Part shown: one piece after another, positions 29,512 through 38,015 of the stretch
Numbering within the stretch: the first letter of the stretch is position 1
Layout of the letters: each line of letters starts with the position of its first letter
Assembly: GCA_028285035.1 (NCBI GenBank)
Contig: JANQQF010000070.1
Location: 124,001 to 188,000, forward strand
DNA: 64,000 bases
DNA from: Phycisphaerae bacterium
GTDB lineage: Bacteria; Chloroflexota; Anaerolineae; 4572-78; J111
Reading direction: 5' to 3'
The notes under the pieces: model-generated
What the model was told of the DNA's origin: nothing
The model's database searches: none
Seen by the model: only the letters and a program-made list of their open reading frames with translations
Translations under genes and position numbers: made by a program

Positions 29512-30642
29512 ATGACTTTTACACTTCTACAAGTGGCATTCATCCTGCTCTGGCCCTTAGTGGCACTGGAGTTAGCGAGACGAAATCGAATTTTGGGGCT
29601 AATTAGCCCCGTTTTTTTGGCCTACATCGGTGGCATGATTGTCGCCCATCAACCCTTTCTCTCCGTCAATCAAGATGTATCCACCCAAATTGCTCAGGCA
29701 ACGATTCCCTTGGCCATCCCACTCCTCCTATTTGCCACCAACTTCTCCAGTTGGCTGACCCACGCTCGCCCGGCGGCCCTCTCCTTTGGCCTCGCTATCG
29801 TCAGCATCATGACCATCACCATAGCCACGGCCCCTTTCTTTGCTGATCAAATCGAGGAATCGTGGAAGATTGCGGGGATGCTTGTTGGCATTTACACCGG
29901 TGGCACCCCAAATATGGCCAGTATCGGGGCGGCTTTGCAAGTCAATAATGAGACCTATCTTCTTGTCCAAGCGGCCCAGATTCTAGCCGTTGGTGTCTAC
30001 ATGATCTTTATGATCAGCGGAGCCGCCCAACATCTCCTCCTCCTCTTTCTGCCAGCCTTCAAAGCCAGCGATAATGATTTGGCCTTAGGTGAACCAAATT
30101 TAGAGTTAAACATTTCTGCCCTCCCGTTTCGAGATATGGGGCTTGGCTTCGTTGCCAGTATCATCATCGTCGCGATCAGTCTGGGCATTTCCCTCTTATT
30201 CACTGGGGGAATGAACGTCATTATCATTCTACTTTCGGTCACCTCTTTGGGCATTGGTGGCTCCTTCATCCCTGCCATTCGCGGCCTACAAGGCAGTTAC
30301 GCGCTCGGCGACTACTTCATTTTGATGTTCTGTGTCTCCATCGGCACCCTAATCCGCATCGATGCCTTTCTTGGAGCCGACTTAACACTGCTTTACTACT
30401 GCCTCATTGTGCAAACCGGAGCAATTGTGTTGCATTACATTCTGGCCTACTTTTTCAAAATCGATACCGACACTGTCATCATCACCTCTGCGGCTGGGGT
30501 CTTCGGTCCCGCCTTCATTGGAATGGTAGCCAATGCCTTGAACAATCGCCGCGTGATTCTTTCCGGCCTCACCACCGGCCTTGTTGGCTTTGCCGTCGGC
30601 AACTATTTGGGCTTGGTTGTCGCCTACTTACTCCAACCGTAA
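29512..30642 (+). CDS. DUF819-family integral membrane protein
   Basis: About 376 residues with ten or eleven membrane segments. The GIYTGGTPNMASIG motif and the later SAAGVFGPAFIGMVANALNN region are typical of the DUF819 (YjcL-like) family. Its function is unknown; the fold resembles secondary transporters with an inverted repeat. ATG 29512 is chosen over the TTG at 29494. It is on the same strand as nnrE but 126 bases away. Confidence 0.75.
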   Translation: MTFTLLQVAFILLWPLVALELARRNRILGLISPVFLAYIGGMIVAHQPFLSVNQDVSTQIAQATIPLAIPLLLFATNFSSWLTHARPAALSFGLAIVSIMTITIATAPFFADQIEESWKIAGMLVGIYTGGTPNMASIGAALQVNNETYLLVQAAQILAVGVYMIFMISGAAQHLLLLFLPAFKASDNDLALGEPNLELNISALPFRDMGLGFVASIIIVAISLGISLLFTGGMNVIIILLSVTSLGIGGSFIPAIRGLQGSYALGDYFILMFCVSIGTLIRIDAFLGADLTLLYYCLIVQTGAIVLHYILAYFFKIDTDTVIITSAAGVFGPAFIGMVANALNNRRVILSGLTTGLVGFAVGNYLGLVVAYLLQP

Positions 30643-30714
30643 TTGGTCTGGGTCATCATACAAAAATGGCTCTTGTTTCAAGTTAGATATTGGTTTAGGC
30701 TATCCTCAGAAGAT

Positions 30715-30815
30715 AAAAAGATAAAACACAGAGGGCATAAAGTCAGCTCAAAGTTCTCCAAACTTTCTCTGTGATCCTTGTGAATCCTTTGAGTTCTTTG
30801 TGTTAAATCTTTACA
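30715..30815. repeat. Low-complexity dispersed intergenic repeat
   Basis: A degenerate array of CTTTGTG/CTCTGTG/CCTTGTG-type units upstream of the PEP-mutase-like gene. Similar runs recur in intergenic regions of related genomes, from general knowledge. No gene is seen in it. Confidence 0.3.
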
Positions 30816-30839
30816 GCCACGTTACAAAAGGAGTTGTCT

Positions 30840-31691
30840 ATGAACAAGTCAGCCCAAATTCAAAAAGCAGAGCGGTTTCTAGCCTTACATCACGAGCCAA
30901 AATTGTTGGTTTTGCCCAATGTGTGGGATGCAGCAGGGGCACGACTCCTTGAGTCGCTTGGCTACCCTGCCGTCGCCACCGCCAGTGCCTCCGTCGCCTA
31001 CTCACTAGGTTACGATGATGGACAGCAAATCACCTTTGCGGCAATGGTTGAGGCTATTCGACGTGTGGCTTCAATGGTGGATGTGCCCGTCACGGCTGAT
31101 ATTGAGAGTGGGTTTGCAGAGAGTCCAGAAGATGTGGCCAAAAATATGCGCGAGGTGCTGAAAGCCGGAGCCGTCGGCATCAATCTTGAAGACAGCAATA
31201 TAGCAGCGAAGGAATTATATTCGACCGACTTTCAGTGTGAACGGATCAAAGCAGTCCGGGCAATGGCCGACGAGGAGGGTATTCCATTGGTCATTAATGC
31301 TCGGACTGACGTTTTTATCCGCAATTCAGGCGGCTCACCGGAAGCCAATCTAGCCGAGGCCATCGATCGCCTCAACGCCTACTTGGCCGCTGGGGCCAAC
31401 TGCCTTTACCCCATCGTTTTAGGTGACCTAGATGCGCTCAAAGAGATCTATTCCGCCACCCAAGCCCCAATCAACGTTTACGCCGGACGAACCAATGCCA
31501 CGATGCACGAACTCGAAGCGGCTGGCATGAGTCGCGTCAGTTTAGGACCAGGGATGATGCAAGCTACCCTCGCTACGATGAAACAAATCGCTCAAGCCCT
31601 GCAAAACTACGAATCCTTCGACGTTTTCACCTCACAGGCAATGTCCTCTAGTGAGATTAAGGATTTTGTCTCAAATGAGAAGATGGTCTGA
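30840..31691 (+). CDS. Isocitrate lyase/PEP mutase superfamily enzyme
   Basis: A 283-residue TIM barrel. Motifs NVWDAAGARLLE, VPVTADIESGF and GINLEDS fit the PEP phosphonomutase-like group, with Mg2+ ligands in the DIESG and NLEDS segments. ATG 30840 has AAAGGAG 6 bases upstream. Members cleave or rearrange C-C or C-P bonds of 2-oxo acids (methylisocitrate lyase, oxaloacetate hydrolase, PEP mutase). The Cys-containing lyase loop is not seen, so methylisocitrate lyase is less likely. It faces the aromatic catabolism genes across a terminator and could act on a pathway end product, which is inference only. Confidence 0.78.
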   Translation: MNKSAQIQKAERFLALHHEPKLLVLPNVWDAAGARLLESLGYPAVATASASVAYSLGYDDGQQITFAAMVEAIRRVASMVDVPVTADIESGFAESPEDVAKNMREVLKAGAVGINLEDSNIAAKELYSTDFQCERIKAVRAMADEEGIPLVINARTDVFIRNSGGSPEANLAEAIDRLNAYLAAGANCLYPIVLGDLDALKEIYSATQAPINVYAGRTNATMHELEAAGMSRVSLGPGMMQATLATMKQIAQALQNYESFDVFTSQAMSSSEIKDFVSNEKMV

Positions 31692-31780
31692 GAAATAAAT
31701 TAGGCCCCTTCGCATTTTCGTAGAATGTGTAAGGTAGAGATATTTCGTTAAATCTTGACTTTTATGTAGTTCTAATAAAC

Positions 31781-31809
31781 ACACCCACTCAAATATTATG
31801 AGCGGGTGT
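31781..31809. terminator. Hairpin between convergent genes
   Basis: An 11-bp stem with one mismatch (31781-31791 with 31799-31809) and a 7-base loop lies between the PEP-mutase-like gene and the dioxygenase gene. The T-runs are weak, so termination is plausible but not strong. Confidence 0.5.
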
Positions 31810-31844
31810 GAAATATTAGGATAAATCTATAGGACAATTTTTGC

Positions 31845-32840
31845 TTAATCCGGGGCAATAATTGGGGCTGCTTCCAGCGTGGTGGGGAGCGGCTCTACCT
31901 TTTCAAAAGGTGCCCCGTGCTCAAACCAGCTACGTGGCGCTGGATGCCCCCACAAGGTTTGACGTTTGGGGTCTTTCAAATCCCAAATACGAGCGGGGTG
32001 GTCCGGATCAACTGTCATATAGTCGCTGGAGAACAACTCAACACGATGTCCATCACGATCCAAAATGTACAAGAAAAAGGCGTTAGAGATACCGTGGCGA
32101 CCAGGCCCTCGCTCAAAGGCTTCAATATAGTCTGAACTGGCCAGTCTATCACAGAAGTCGATGATTTCAGTTGAGGTTGAGATATACACCCCAAGATGAT
32201 GCAGGCGAGGGCCAGTGCCGTTGGTAAAGGCGATGTCGTGTACCCCACCTCGGCGATGCATCCACGCCGCCCACATATTTGAATTTTCATCAGTAATGTC
32301 AGCGACAGTAATTTCGGTTAGACGAAAGCCCAACTCGCTCACATAAAAGCTACTGTATTCATCTACATCGCGAGCAAAGAGATTGACGTGATCGATGCGC
32401 TGAATACGGGCACCGCTGTAGCGATGGTATTGCTGCAACAAATCTTCAACGTGGTCCATCTTATGATACAGTTCAAGTGGCACGCCAAACGGATCGGTTA
32501 CGTGCAACGTACGCCCTTGGGCGTGTTTCTCCACCCAAGCTGTGGGCAAGCCTTTGCCCGAAAAATAGGCTTCAGCTTTGTCCAAATCCTCTTCACTAGC
32601 AACTTTGAAACCGATTCGTCGCACTGATGGATCATCAGACTTGACCAGCACCAATGAATGATGGTTGAACTCCTCCATCCCACGCAGATATAATGTATCG
32701 CCGAGATCCTCCTCACAATGGTAGCCCAACATATTCATATAGAAATCGCGAGCATATCCCATATCGGTCATCCCCCACTCCACGTGGCTCACCCGCACGA
32801 TATTAAATGGGGGGGTAAAGGTTGGTTTTGGAATTGGCAT
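31845..32840 (-). CDS. Homoprotocatechuate (3,4-dihydroxyphenylacetate) 2,3-dioxygenase
   Basis: A 331-residue type I extradiol dioxygenase with two vicinal-oxygen-chelate modules. The metal ligands of the C-terminal module are His151 (IDHVNLF), His214 or 215 (LHHLGVY) and Glu268 (HRVELF). The catalytic acid-base His is about 201 (VHDIAFT) and the conserved Tyr about 258 (FLYILDRDGHR). Overall it resembles the Fe/Mn homoprotocatechuate dioxygenases. It opens the ring of homoprotocatechuate to 5-carboxymethyl-2-hydroxymuconate semialdehyde, the substrate of the dehydrogenase encoded just upstream. AAAGGAG precedes the ATG at 6 bases. Confidence 0.85.
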   Translation of the reverse strand: MPIPKPTFTPPFNIVRVSHVEWGMTDMGYARDFYMNMLGYHCEEDLGDTLYLRGMEEFNHHSLVLVKSDDPSVRRIGFKVASEEDLDKAEAYFSGKGLPTAWVEKHAQGRTLHVTDPFGVPLELYHKMDHVEDLLQQYHRYSGARIQRIDHVNLFARDVDEYSSFYVSELGFRLTEITVADITDENSNMWAAWMHRRGGVHDIAFTNGTGPRLHHLGVYISTSTEIIDFCDRLASSDYIEAFERGPGRHGISNAFFLYILDRDGHRVELFSSDYMTVDPDHPARIWDLKDPKRQTLWGHPAPRSWFEHGAPFEKVEPLPTTLEAAPIIAPD

Positions 32841-32861
32841 AAATGTCTCCTTTCAGTCGAC

Positions 32862-32929
32862 AGTGATTAGTGTTTAGTGGTTGGTGATTAGTCGGTTATC
32901 TAATCACTCATCACTACCCACTAACCACT
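32862..32929. repeat. Long imperfect inverted repeat between the dehydrogenase and dioxygenase genes
   Basis: Arms at about 32862-32891 and 32900-32929 are built from AGTGATTAG/AGTGGTTAG-type units and pair over most of 30 bases. The right arm overlaps the stop codon of the dehydrogenase gene. It may stabilise or attenuate the joint transcript. ACTAATCACT-type units also occur at 34555-34586. Confidence 0.6.
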
Positions 32930-34469
32930 ATGATTTTCCTAATTTCATAATCGGGTGATCGCCAAGGGCAATCGCAATATTTTTGGTTTCCATATAAAAA
33001 TCAAAGCTGTAATCGCCACCATCACGGCCAATGCCACTGCTCTTCATGCCGCCAAATGGCGTGGGCAGGTGACGGACATTTTGGGAGTTGACCCAGATCA
33101 TACCAGCCTCAAGACCGTGAGCGAAGCGATGGGCGCGAGTGACATCTTTGGTCCAAATATAGCCAGTTAGGCCGTATTGCACATCATTGGCCACGGACAA
33201 CGCTTCCTCTTCAGTATCAAAGGGGATGGCCGTCAGGAAGGGGCCAAAGACCTCTTCTTGGGCGATACGCATATCGGTGGTAGCGTCGGTGAAGAGCGTG
33301 GCTGAGACAAAATTACCGTTGCTCAGGCCATTCTCGGTTAGACGGTCGCCACCCGCCGCCAGAGTTGCACCATCGGCTTTACCTGTTTCCACATAGCTCA
33401 TCACCTTTTCCAAGTGACCGGTGTGGATTAATGGGCCGATTTCAGTAGCGGGATCAAAGGGATCACCCACCTTCACATTCTTGGCCCGCTCAGCCAGCTT
33501 GGCCACAAACTCATCATAAATCGGACGCTCAACCAACACCCGACTGCTTGAAGTACAACGCTCCCCATTCAGGCTGTAAATCATAAAGACCACGGCATCT
33601 AAAGCACGATCTAAATCCGCATCGGCAAACACAACGACGGGATTTTTTCCACCCAGTTCAAAGTGCACTCGCTTGAGGGTATTCGCACCCTGTCGCATAA
33701 TATGACTGCCCGTAATCGATTCGCCGACAAAGGCAATCGCTTTAATATAAGGATGCTCAGTCAGGGCTTTACCCGCCGACTCTCCAAAGCCATTCACTGT
33801 GTTCAAAACTCCGGGGGGCACCCCAGCCTCGTGGATGATTTCGGCCAAGCGCATGGCAGTCACTGGACTCAATTCGGCGGGTTTATGCACCACTGTGCAT
33901 CCCGCTGCCAACGCAGGCGCGATTTTCCAGGTACTGAGCATAAACGGCGTATTCCAGGGGGTGATGACCCCAACGGGACCAATCGGCTGGCGAAGGGTGT
34001 AGTTGAGGTGTTGCTCAGTAGGTAGCGACAAACCATCTCTGGCCCCTTCGACTCGATCGGCAAAGAAACGGAAGTTGGCCGCACCACGGACCGCTGCTTT
34101 GGCCATAAAGCGAATAGTCTGCCCGGTGTCAAGCACCTCAAGCAACGACAACTCCTCAGCATGTTCTTCGATAAGATCAGCCACATTGTGCAGCACTTTG
34201 GCTCGCTGTTTGGCTGGCATATCACGCCACGCCGGAAAGGCATCCATCGCCGCCTCCGAAGCACGGGCCACATCGGCTTCACCCCCCTTCGCCACCTGGC
34301 AAATCGATGAATTATCAATCGGGGTAGTATTCTCAAAAGTCTCACCAGAGAGCGAATCCATGAGTTCCCCGTTGATCAGATGTTTCACCCCACGTTCGGC
34401 AATCGCAGCCCGCAAATTTTCGGCTTTGGCTCGGTTTGCCTCAGCTTTTGCCATTTCTGTCACTGACAT
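32928..34469 (-). CDS. hpaE: 5-carboxymethyl-2-hydroxymuconate semialdehyde dehydrogenase
   Basis: A 513-residue aldehyde dehydrogenase. NAD-binding and catalytic motifs are intact: ITPWNTPFM, FELGGKNPVV with Glu271, and LNGERCTSSS with catalytic Cys305. ATG 34469 follows GGAGG directly. The GERCTSSSR context and the adjacent ring-cleavage dioxygenase support the HpaE assignment: oxidation of the ring-cleavage semialdehyde to 5-carboxymethyl-2-hydroxymuconate with NAD+. A general semialdehyde dehydrogenase is the alternative. It is transcribed ahead of the dioxygenase. Confidence 0.82.
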   Translation of the reverse strand: MSVTEMAKAEANRAKAENLRAAIAERGVKHLINGELMDSLSGETFENTTPIDNSSICQVAKGGEADVARASEAAMDAFPAWRDMPAKQRAKVLHNVADLIEEHAEELSLLEVLDTGQTIRFMAKAAVRGAANFRFFADRVEGARDGLSLPTEQHLNYTLRQPIGPVGVITPWNTPFMLSTWKIAPALAAGCTVVHKPAELSPVTAMRLAEIIHEAGVPPGVLNTVNGFGESAGKALTEHPYIKAIAFVGESITGSHIMRQGANTLKRVHFELGGKNPVVVFADADLDRALDAVVFMIYSLNGERCTSSSRVLVERPIYDEFVAKLAERAKNVKVGDPFDPATEIGPLIHTGHLEKVMSYVETGKADGATLAAGGDRLTENGLSNGNFVSATLFTDATTDMRIAQEEVFGPFLTAIPFDTEEEALSVANDVQYGLTGYIWTKDVTRAHRFAHGLEAGMIWVNSQNVRHLPTPFGGMKSSGIGRDGGDYSFDFYMETKNIAIALGDHPIMKLGKS

Positions 34470-34485
34470 CAATACCTCCTTAAGT

Positions 34486-34588
34486 AGAGTTTGTTGTGTT
34501 TATAGAGTTCTTAAGGGTTTGTAGAGTGGGCTAGTTTCTGGATCACAAATTTTTTACTAATCACTAGACACTACTCACTAATCACTAT
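34486..34588. repeat. Degenerate dispersed intergenic repeats
   Basis: A TAGAGTT-type stretch (34494-34530) is followed by ACTAATCACT-type units (34555-34586). The same two repeat types recur at 50083-50130 and 32862-32929. No gene is seen. Confidence 0.4.
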
Positions 34589-35488
34589 CTACACCACATA
34601 CCACCGAGCAATTTCCTCATCGAGCACAGTCGGGTCAGGATATTGCTGCTCCACGGTGGTAAGGTGGGTTTTTACATGAGCGGGGGTTGGAATCAACTCG
34701 CCCTGATGCACGTTTAAATCATACGCAGATAAATTTTTGGTATCCAACATCATATCCAAATGCAGTGTTTGATGCTGCCGATGCTTGAGTAAGGCTTCAT
34801 AAACACCTTGATAAATCGCAGGGTCATAGGTCAATTGCTCAGGATTTGGCACGGCATCTGCCAGCCCGAAAGCCACAGCCACACGATACACCTCTAGCCA
34901 AAGCCCTCGCAAGACCTCTGGAATAGCATCGGCCTTTTCTCGCTCATGCTGCGGATTTGCACTGCTGGCCTCACGTCGTCCTTCAATCATCCGCCGGATT
35001 TTACGAGAAGGCACCGGGATCAGAACCTCCGTGGCCTCTGAGCTGAGTAGTGGCTCCAATGAGTCACTGTTTGTCTGGGCCAATTCCATCCAACGGTTCC
35101 CAATCAGCGGCACCTCACCAACAAGCAAGCAATTAGGATGAGGGTGCGTCATATGCCACTGCGCGACCGCCTCACGGCCCCACAAACCGACCGCTTTACG
35201 CACTACACCTGAGGTCACCCCATCGATTTCGGGGTAATGTTGAAGCACGTGAGCATCAGTCTCGAAGGGCTGTCGAGCTACGTCCCACTGCAACAGATAG
35301 ACCTCACGCCCAACATCTACAGCCATCATCGTCAGTTGTTGTAGCAACAGGCTCTTCCCTACGCCAGGTAATCCGGCAAAAAAGATAGCCCTTTTGTTAG
35401 TAGTAACACCCTGAAACGTTGAGTAAAGTGTAGAGTCGGTTGGTATAATGATATTATCTTTTAGTTTTGAAATTGATTTTTTACGCAA
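34589..35488 (-). CDS. P-loop NTPase of unknown function
   Basis: A 299-residue protein that I cannot assign. A clear Walker A motif GLPGVGKS is at residues 39-46, followed by a strand ending LLQWD. A second hydrophobic strand ending LLVGEVPLIGNRW could hold the Walker B acidic residue (Glu). The C-terminal half is helical, with His-rich HRQHQTLHLDMM. Kinase-like or small-molecule-binding P-loop folds are possible. It lies on the same strand between the beta-helix protein gene and hpaE, so it may belong to the same transcription unit. Confidence 0.6.
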   Translation of the reverse strand: MRKKSISKLKDNIIIPTDSTLYSTFQGVTTNKRAIFFAGLPGVGKSLLLQQLTMMAVDVGREVYLLQWDVARQPFETDAHVLQHYPEIDGVTSGVVRKAVGLWGREAVAQWHMTHPHPNCLLVGEVPLIGNRWMELAQTNSDSLEPLLSSEATEVLIPVPSRKIRRMIEGRREASSANPQHEREKADAIPEVLRGLWLEVYRVAVAFGLADAVPNPEQLTYDPAIYQGVYEALLKHRQHQTLHLDMMLDTKNLSAYDLNVHQGELIPTPAHVKTHLTTVEQQYPDPTVLDEEIARWYVV

Positions 35489-35507
35489 TTCCCTCTCCTA
35501 TACAATG

Positions 35508-37268
35508 CTAGGATGGCTTTAAAATCGAGGGGAGATAGGTAATGCTAACTTTGCACTCACACGCACCAATATCACAAACAGCGATAGTATCATCATTCCC
35601 ATCCTGAGGACGACTCTCGCCACGTTGATCGATTACCTCACAAGCATGACTGCCACTACCAGGGGTAAGAGGGCTTCCGCTATCTAACGCAGGACTCCCA
35701 ATCAATAATCCATGTGTTGGGATAGATATTAGACCTTGGTTTACACGTAGTTCGGACAATAAGGGGTTTTGATTGGTAATCGTATTTGTAATGGTCCCTA
35801 GAAGGGTACAATCCGTATCATCACCAATCAAATTGTAGTCTTCTGAAGTTAGCTCACCAAGACAATCAGGTCCTACTGGGGCAGTATTTTGAGCAACAAT
35901 CGTATTTTTAAAGAGAAGTATTGCAGATCCGACAAATATTCCACCAGCTTCTGTTAAGGCTTCGTTATAAGCAATTGTCATATTATTAAGAGCAATCGTT
36001 CCATTTCGTTGATATATCCCAGCACCATTTTCTGCAACATTGCCGCTTACGGTTGAGTTACTGAATGTAATCTGGCTACGAGCCGTAATATAAGCCCCTC
36101 CCCCCCAAACCGACTTATTACCACTTATCAGACTATTTTTCGCCTCAAAAACAGGTTCCAGCCCACCGACAACAAGTCCACCACCAAGTTCAGTAGCAAC
36201 ATTGCCACGAATGATTGTTTGATCGAGCATAACCCTCCCACCATCACTAGACAAGCCACCAGCCGTTCTAGTAGCGATGTTATTCTCAATCAAAGTATCA
36301 TGTATCTGCACGTTACTTGGGTGAGCGAATGACGAAATCTTTTCAAATACGCCACCACCATCAAGCGCAGTGTTATTCGTGATACTGCTACTCGTAATAA
36401 TTAATGTTGGGTTACCACTATTGTATACGCCACCCCCAAACGTTGAGGCAACATTGGAATAAACATGTGAGTGAGTCATCGTTAGAATGGTCGGGACAGT
36501 AACAAGCGAACTTTGATTTCTGATACCCCCCCCAAAGCTACCAGTATTGCTGTATATACTGCTATTAATGATTGTCATTAGACCAAAGTTAGTAACATTA
36601 CCTTGGTTTTTTCGAATAATAGATTTGGTGATTACAGCTCGATACTGCCATTCATTCTCGATTGAAACGCCATCATTCTTTTCAATAAGACTATTTTCAA
36701 TATACAAATAGTTATTATTGGTAATGATATCATCACCAATATTTTCAGTGATGATACTATTTGTCACAGTTAAGACACCATTATTGAGTAACGCTGCTCC
36801 AGATGGGGCTGTATTACTTATCATGATGGTATTACTCAAAATTAGGGTACCATCATTAATAATTCCCCCGCCGATGGTTGAGCCGTTGTCAGCATTTGTA
36901 ATTTTTATGTTCAAAAACGTAATTTTATTAGCAATATCTGCACTATTTCTTACAATCGGTCCAGATCCCCCCCCATCAATAACAGTATTTTCTGGGTCAT
37001 CTCCCTGAAGCACAAAGTTGCGATCAATATTTATGGTAAACTTCTCAAAATATGTTCCGTTAGGCAATAAAATCAAGTCGCAAGACACATCATTAACAGC
37101 ATCTTGAATTGTTCCATGAGACATACCAACAGTACACGTGCTCGCCGAGGCAGGTAGCACAAGCCACAATACTAGCGCATTGAATATAAATGGTAAAATA
37201 ATTTTCAGTTTGCTTTGAGTAGAGAACTTAACAGACTTCCTACCGTACAAGTAGCAATTCTTCATCAT
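35508..37268 (-). CDS. Secreted right-handed beta-helix protein with choice-of-anchor Q-type region
   Basis: A 586-residue protein. Residues 1-43 are a long signal peptide ending ASAS. Residues 50-470 are parallel beta-helix repeats with many GGGI(Y/R/F) and (S/N)NTA turns, as in polymorphic outer-membrane-protein and pectate-lyase-like folds. Residues 475-570 match a choice-of-anchor Q pattern (DCLG, YNLIGDDTDC, GSPALDSGSP, DQRGESRP, CDIGACE). The protein ends YLPSILKPS, a tail related to those of the giant proteins at 54-62 kb. AGGAG lies 5 bases before the first ATG. A role in adhesion or glycan binding outside the cell is likely; no catalytic residues are evident. Confidence 0.75.
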   Translation of the reverse strand: MMKNCYLYGRKSVKFSTQSKLKIILPFIFNALVLWLVLPASASTCTVGMSHGTIQDAVNDVSCDLILLPNGTYFEKFTINIDRNFVLQGDDPENTVIDGGGSGPIVRNSADIANKITFLNIKITNADNGSTIGGGIINDGTLILSNTIMISNTAPSGAALLNNGVLTVTNSIITENIGDDIITNNNYLYIENSLIEKNDGVSIENEWQYRAVITKSIIRKNQGNVTNFGLMTIINSSIYSNTGSFGGGIRNQSSLVTVPTILTMTHSHVYSNVASTFGGGVYNSGNPTLIITSSSITNNTALDGGGVFEKISSFAHPSNVQIHDTLIENNIATRTAGGLSSDGGRVMLDQTIIRGNVATELGGGLVVGGLEPVFEAKNSLISGNKSVWGGGAYITARSQITFSNSTVSGNVAENGAGIYQRNGTIALNNMTIAYNEALTEAGGIFVGSAILLFKNTIVAQNTAPVGPDCLGELTSEDYNLIGDDTDCTLLGTITNTITNQNPLLSELRVNQGLISIPTHGLLIGSPALDSGSPLTPGSGSHACEVIDQRGESRPQDGNDDTIAVCDIGACECKVSITYLPSILKPS

Positions 37269-37307
37269 TTAATCTCCTCAAATAGTACAGATTACGATAA
37301 CTTGGAA

Positions 37308-37895
37308 TTACGCTTCCCCTTTAATCATCAACCGTAACGACACCAGCAAGCCTCGCGCCATACTTGCGCCCGCTGTCGTGTAAAATCGAGTGTCTTGCCA
37401 GCGGGTCAGCATCTCCAAATACTCTGCCGTCGAATAATCAAACCAAACACTCACGGTATCCATTCCAAATGGCGTGAAGGCCCACATTTTGTCAGCGTCT
37501 CGAAACACGCGATCATTGAGCGAATGGGCCTCCTTACGCGTATCGTGCCCATCAATGATGTCGGTCACCTGCTCAATCAAACCGACTTCATACCCACAAT
37601 CACCCAAAATTTCACGGGCAATGCGTACACCCTCAACCTCGTGCTGCCGTCGTAGCTCTGGGTAGCGCATATGTGGCCCAAACGCATAAAGCACTTTGTC
37701 ATCCGGCACCGTACTCCAGCCTGTATCGTGCAGCAAAATTGCGGGTAAGACCACCTTGGCCGCTGCCTCTGGCTCCAAATGAAGCAACTGTTGAGCAAAT
37801 TTGTAGCAGTAGAAAGTGTGAACATCGTTGCTGCGTGTTTGGAGAAAGGCTTGGGCTTGTGACCAAATGGGTTGGTGTTCAGGGTTGACAATCAT
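37308..37895 (-). CDS. HD-domain phosphohydrolase-like protein
   Basis: A 195-residue protein from ATG 37895; a longer frame to 37958 would run into a hairpin repeat. The HD signature is visible: His in HTFYCYKFA, LLHDTGW, a downstream DIIDGHDTRKEA and DADKMW. Such proteins bind divalent metal and hydrolyse phosphomonoesters or nucleotides; some oxygenase-type HD proteins also exist. It is between the beta-helix gene and the ThDP enzyme gene, on the same strand. The substrate is unknown. Confidence 0.75.
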   Translation of the reverse strand: MIVNPEHQPIWSQAQAFLQTRSNDVHTFYCYKFAQQLLHLEPEAAAKVVLPAILLHDTGWSTVPDDKVLYAFGPHMRYPELRRQHEVEGVRIAREILGDCGYEVGLIEQVTDIIDGHDTRKEAHSLNDRVFRDADKMWAFTPFGMDTVSVWFDYSTAEYLEMLTRWQDTRFYTTAGASMARGLLVSLRLMIKGEA

Positions 37896-37911
37896 CAAAT
37901 TTTTTCCGCTC

Positions 37912-37999
37912 GTGACAATGCGCTGCGTTGTCACACATCCGTAGGGACGTGGCTCCAACGCAGCGTATTGGAGCCAGGAATCGAGATTGGAAATCTCGA
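37912..37999. repeat. Cluster of three hairpin repeats
   Basis: Three perfect stems follow one another: 37912-37934 (7-bp stem, loop TGCGCTGCG), 37950-37976 (9-bp stem, loop CGCAGCGTA) and 37981-37999 (8-bp stem, 3-base loop). The loops of the first two are complementary at 8 of 9 positions, so a kissing interaction is possible. It lies in the spacer between the ThDP enzyme and the HD protein genes. Confidence 0.7.
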
Positions 38000-38015
38000 C
38001 TACAAGAACTAAAAC

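Noticed and set aside
37896..37958. Longer start of the HD protein
   Set aside because: The extra codons run through hairpin repeats and resemble repeat translation, not protein.
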